A DNA stretch of 64,000 bases, taken from Mangifera indica (Eukaryota; Streptophyta; Magnoliopsida; Sapindales; Anacardiaceae). The DNA lies in the NCBI RefSeq assembly GCF_011075055.1, contig NC_058145.1:74887-138886 (forward strand). Direction: 5' to 3'. A model generated the notes under the pieces. The model made no database searches and had not been told where the DNA came from. It saw only the letters and a program-made list of their open reading frames with translations. The stretch's first letter is position 1. Each line of letters opens with the position of its first letter. The position numbers and the translations under genes were made by a program. Below, piece by piece: positions 59,801 to 64,000 of the stretch.

Positions 59801-60935
59801 CACAAGAAAAGCAAACAATCCAGTCTATTGTTGATGCAAGGTAGAGTCTTGCTTTGAAGAACAAGTTATGTAAATTTAGCACTGCATTTTTTGTACTTAA
59901 TATGGAATATGTTTGATATCCTACATCCAGTTCATATCCACTCTCCATTATTCTTGTTGGTGTCGGGGATGGACCTTGGGAAGACATGAGGAAATTTGAT
60001 GACAAGATCCCGGCACGGGAATTTGATAATTTTCAGGTACTTAGTTGCTGCAATGACAGCAGACAACTAACCTCAAAAGCTTTCTGATTTACATTATGCT
60101 TTGTATTTATGTATTCTTTTTGCCTGCAGTTTGTTAATTTCACTGCCATTATGTCAAAACAATCAAGTCCTTCTGAGAAAGAAACAGCTTTTGCTCTTGC
60201 TGCCCTAATGGAGATTCCCTTGCAGTACAGAGCAGCCATGGAATTCGGTTTACTCAAGTAAGGATCATTAAATCTTTTATATTCCATCTACAAATGCAGA
60301 ATGAATATTATTTTACAGAAGCTTTGCATCAAAGTCAAATAAGAACAACTTTCTGGTATTTGCTTATGTTGTATCTCATTGGACGATAGGCGTAGAACAG
60401 GGAGAGCACCAAAGATAGTTCCCCGCCCTCCTCCTGTTCTTTACAGTCGTCGTGCTCCACTAGAGCATGAAGTAAGCACCACTGCATCATCACCTGCAAT
60501 AGATGATCGAACCCAGGTATAATAATGAAAAGATGTGAGGATATAAATTGTCACGAGTAATTTGATAGTAGGAATTTATATTTTAGTCAACTTGGAGGAG
60601 GAGAATCACACTTAAGTTTCTTTTCATTCTGAATCACAATTGGTTTTTTAAATCTTTCAAGTTCTGATAATACCGAGGTACTTTTCTCATATTTTCCAAC
60701 TTGATTGTAGGCTTGTCCGATTTGCTTGACTAGTCCAAAGGACTTAGCCTTCGGTTGTGGACACATGGTGAGTTACAGTACTATAATTGTTTGGTTTTTG
60801 TTTCTCTTCCTTAATGCCTTAATTTTGAGTTAAATTTTACTTGAAACTCAGACTTGTAGAGACTGTGGGTCAAGAGTAACAAACTGTCCCATATGCCGCC
60901 AGAGGATCACCAATCGCCTGAGGCTATATTCTTAA
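56825..60935 (+). CDS. RGLG-type E3 ubiquitin ligase (copine/VWA plus RING)
   Basis: RING domain ligase of the RGLG family: membrane-associated E3 enzymes acting in auxin, abscisic acid and stress signalling. Eleven coding exons fit in phase: 56825-57076, 58728-58812, 59136-59276, 59374-59487, 59572-59669, 59761-59840, 59931-60036, 60130-60257, 60390-60516, 60711-60767 and 60852-60935, about 423 residues. ATG at 56825 is chosen because it gives MGNVFA, fitting N-myristoylation as known for RGLGs; the longer upstream frame is probably leader. The copine/VWA domain carries a metal-site motif (GIDFTKSN) and ends near [12 protein letters not shown] proline-rich linker follows. The C-terminal RING has CPIC, CGHMTCRDC and CPIC. 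The first intron is 1.65 kb. Family member not resolved. Confidence 0.93.
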
Positions 60936-61702
60936 TAGTTGATCCAAAGGAAGCTCAAACGGGTTAGGCTTGGGAGACAACAGTGCTTTCACGATTGAGA
61001 ATTGTGAATTTTTTTTTTTGTAAATTTCTGTTTTCTAACCCTGATTTGTGCACTTGTATGCCTCTGTGTTCTTTCTTTGCAGGTTTGAGAATTGTGCTTT
61101 CAGGTTTCTACCATATGTATCTTCAATAAAAGATTTGTTTAGTAACAGGTTCCATGTTTAAAATAAATAAAAGAGAAAAAGAAGCAAACGATGTGGGAAA
61201 AATAAAAGAAATTTGCAGAATTAAGTATCAATAAAGCTCTCAAAATTGTTTACATAAATGCAGCAAATGTTATACTGCAGATGCCACTGAATTACAGAAA
61301 AAAAGGCCTCGCATCCACTTCATGGGCTATCTGGTTATAGCACTTTATTAAACATCTCATGCTTGTAAAACTAAACAGAAGTTTGCAAGTCCTGAAATAT
61401 CAGCTAACAAGCTTAAGGCTTCACAACCGCAATCCATTTAAAAGGACAAAATGTATAATATAACAAAAATAATGTGATACAAAGGCAGATTGTTCTGAGG
61501 GAAAAAAACAATACCGGTAAACATTCCGAAAAAAAAAAACAAAAACTGCCAACAAAGGCTAAACATTGAATTATTCCATCACACGCACAATCCACAAAAT
61601 TTAGCATAACATCTAACAATTGACCTTTTAGATTTTTATCAAGGTATGTGAAACCTTCAATACAGAAAGCATTTGCGAAAACAACAGATCCCATCCCCAA
61701 AT
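60936..61702. other. Convergent 3' ends of RGLG and the small membrane protein gene
   Basis: RGLG 3' UTR on the left (AATAAA at about 61125 and 61161) and the 3' UTR of the minus-strand gene on the right. No other gene seen. Confidence 0.5.
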
Positions 61703-63625
61703 CTACTTCTTTTGAGCTTTGTCAGTTTTGGAATCCCTGTCAGCTTCTGTAGTATTTTCCTTCGGAATTGGTTGAATTCTCACATAAGGTTTTCTAGTAA
61801 GTGTTTCTCCTCTCAAAGCAGCTACATATCTGTCATTTGTATCCTCTTTCCGCTGCAGCTCCCCTAGGTACTCTGCTAGTCTCTCTTGATTTACCTTTCC
61901 CATCATCTAATTCACAAGTGATATATAACACAATTGTCAAGGCATTTTTATCTGAGAAAGAACATGCATTCAGAAAGAAGCAAAAGATCCAAATTCAAAT
62001 CAATCAGCTGTAAATAACTAACTCAAAGAAGGACCAATAATACTTGGTGATCCAAAACTGGCTGAACAAGAGCAACTCAGTAGTGCGTTAAATGAGTAAA
62101 CTAAAAAAAGAAAAAAAAAATCTCCCTTCTGCTTCCACAGTTATAACCACTGTTAGTAAGCTTGATACTAATGTTAGACTCTAATCTGACATCTCAAGTT
62201 TTTGGATCATGTTATCTTTTTTTTGGGGGGGTTATTGGATCATGTTATTGCATTTGGTCACTAAAAAATAGTTAATCTTTTGAGTCAAATGGTATCTTAA
62301 CAAAGAAAAGCAAAAATAATTTCAAAATTCAGTCATTTCACATTCCAACAATATGTAATTAATATTCACATTACCCTTGACAAAGGGTAGACTAAAGACA
62401 TTCCCATTAGAACAAAGAGCATGCTTTCAAAAAGAAAGAAAAATAAAAATAGAACAAATTCAAACCAAATCCAAACAAATAACCTGGTGAAGGATGATGG
62501 TTAACACGAGCAATCCAGATAAAAATTATATCAATTTATCCAAAACAAACATCTCTTTTATTCTTCAACAGCTGAATCCAATACTAAAGGAACTAAATAG
62601 AAGTATAAAACCCTTACTTGATCCCTTGAATTTTTAGTCTAAGAAGTAAGAAGTAACTTTACAAGATACATCCCTATTGATCTGTTAAATACCAGTGTTT
62701 CCTTACTCAACTGGTAACTTTTTTTTAAGGATAGGGTACTCAACTGATAACTTAACATCCACAATCACAAGAATAATGCAACATTCACAAACTACATATA
62801 GCAATAATGCATCATATACAAAAGGTGAGCACACAAGAATAATGCAACATTCTCAAACTACATATAGCAATAATACTTCATATACGAAAGGTGAGCACAA
62901 ATGACTACCAAAAAACTGACATATTATCATGTTGTAGGGAATTTTGAATTAAAAATAAAGTAATACTCAATCTCACAATGACGTTCTATTTTTTTTACCA
63001 ATGGTACCCACAGCTTGTACATGTCATTTGTCTTTATGAATTGCATCAAGGTTTTAACTTTCAGCTTTCTTCAATTTGAATGCAAAGTTTATAAGTGTAG
63101 TATTATTCATCTCATAATCTCGAATTATAAAACCAAAACTAATTTAACAAGATCTATTCCTTCACATCCAAATGAAATCAAGTTACCAACTTTTTCTCTT
63201 CTGCAAAACGCTTCACTCATTCAAAATAAAACCCTAATTCCCTTTTTTTTTTTTGAGGGTCCAATAATCCATCTGAACTACCTTTTGTTTAAAGGCTTTG
63301 CTTAATTCCTTATTGATTCGTCTAAAAATTAATAGATGGAACCTTAATGAGTAAATAAGAGGTGAAATTTTGATGGAATGAAAATGAAACGTACGAGGGA
63401 ATCGGGGCGGGCCGTCTGGCGGAGTTGGGTTTCGAGCTGGGGGTTACGAGAATTGGTAAACTGCATGACGCAGTAGCCGATCACACCTGGAACAACACCG
63501 CACACGGTGGCGAACGCAAAAAAGAAGGGCTTTGAGTCCCTTGTCTTTCTCACTATCCACCTCCATGTCTCGCTCTTCAACAGTACAGACATCTCGCTCT
63601 CCGTTGCTCTCATTTGGGTCGCCAT
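61703..63625 (-). CDS. Small single-helix membrane protein, function unknown
   Basis: Two exons on the minus strand, 63625-63395 and 61906-61703, joined in phase 0 across a 1.49-kb intron, about 144 residues. It begins MATQMRATESEMSVLLKSET. It has one clear membrane helix of about 20 residues (AFATVCGVVPGVIGYCVMQF) near residues 38-58 and then a charged, Lys/Glu/Gln-rich C-terminal half (VNQERLAEYLGELQRKEDTN) ending KAQKK. This layout resembles small plant organelle membrane proteins, but I do not recognise the family and assign no function. The good exon-intron structure and codon continuity support it as a real gene. Confidence 0.75.
62755..62900. repeat. Short tandem duplication in the intron (2 x about 66 bp)
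   Basis: Two units each hold ACAAGAATAATGCAACATTC, then AAACTACATATAGCAATAAT and AAGGTGAGCACA. They lie in the intron of the minus-strand gene. Confidence 0.9.
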
Positions 63626-64000
63626 TAATTTATAAATTTTATTCTTCTCTTCTAAAGAGATTGGGCCGCCATTTGACTAATGAGAAGTCCAACACTAAAT
63701 CTAAAAACCCAACCCAATATAAAAGCTCTTTCTTTTTTTAGTTCAGAAACTTAGGAATGAGCCTAGATCGAACTTAAATTGCTATTTAGCTAAAATGAGT
63801 CAAACTTAAATTGGGGCAATTTCGACTTTTTGTTCTAAAGCTTAACCCATAATTGATGTCAACATCAAAACTTATCTCATTAGTGATTTTTTGTCTTTTT
63901 TAGATTTTTTTTTTTAAAGATTTTTTTCTTTCATTTTGGTTATTCTTCTCATTCTCTAATATTATTATTCACATTCTTCATCATTATTGATCATCAGTTT
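63626..64000. other. Upstream region of the small membrane protein gene
   Basis: Leader and promoter side of the minus-strand gene, then AT-rich sequence to the end of the window. No gene recognised. Confidence 0.4.

Noticed and set aside
61413..61700. 95-residue minus-strand frame rich in Phe and Cys
   Set aside because: Lies in the 3' UTR of the small membrane protein gene and reads only low-complexity sequence.

Overview
The window looks like nuclear DNA of a eudicot plant, AT-rich and probably from a woody species (the species cannot be fixed from sequence alone). Genes have many short exons with GT-AG introns, the protein families are plant-specific (AGCVIIIa kinase, ECT-type YTH protein, RDR1, RGLG), and there are plant Copia, Mutator-like and foldback elements.

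Left third (0-19 kb) is gene-bearing: a D6PK-type AGC kinase (+), a secreted A1 aspartic protease (+), a YTH-domain m6A reader (+) and a DNA-3-methyladenine glycosylase I homologue (-). Exon structures could be assembled for all four by matching GT/AG sites with reading phase.

Middle (20-47 kb) is transposon-dominated. Two near-complete foldback elements lie almost back to back at 20.55-22.33 kb. A full-length Copia retrotransposon (23458-29495, matching LTRs, 5-bp AGAAG duplication) and a second, truncated Copia copy (31366 to about 32540) lie inside a decayed minus-strand gene related to FORGETTER1/Strawberry notch, of which only a first exon (with a premature stop), two helicase-region exons and a C-terminal exon are visible. 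Next comes a very large Mutator-like element, 34888-46662, with a perfect 9-bp target duplication (TAAAATTAA). It carries two convergent decayed genes: a DUF1985-Ulp1 cysteine protease gene (+) and a MuDR-type transposase gene (-). This is the layout of the Kaonashi/Ulp1 (KI-MULE) class. Both leaders hold copies of one 119-bp tandem repeat, about 11 on the left and 2-3 in inverted orientation on the right.

Right third (47-64 kb): the MULE sits in one copy of a duplicated segment whose uninterrupted second copy lies at 47.9-48.5 kb, just upstream of RDR1 (+), an RNA-dependent RNA polymerase of the silencing pathway. A decayed RDR1 fragment follows. Then come an RGLG-type copine/VWA-RING E3 ligase gene (+, 11 coding exons) and a small one-helix membrane protein gene (-). 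A stray copy of the RGLG RING exons, lacking the intron between them, lies at 47.7 kb.

Most intact genes act independently, as expected in a plant genome. The strongest structural stories are the MULE with its shared leader repeats and its built-in empty-site reference, and the retroelement-riddled FORGETTER1-like remnant.
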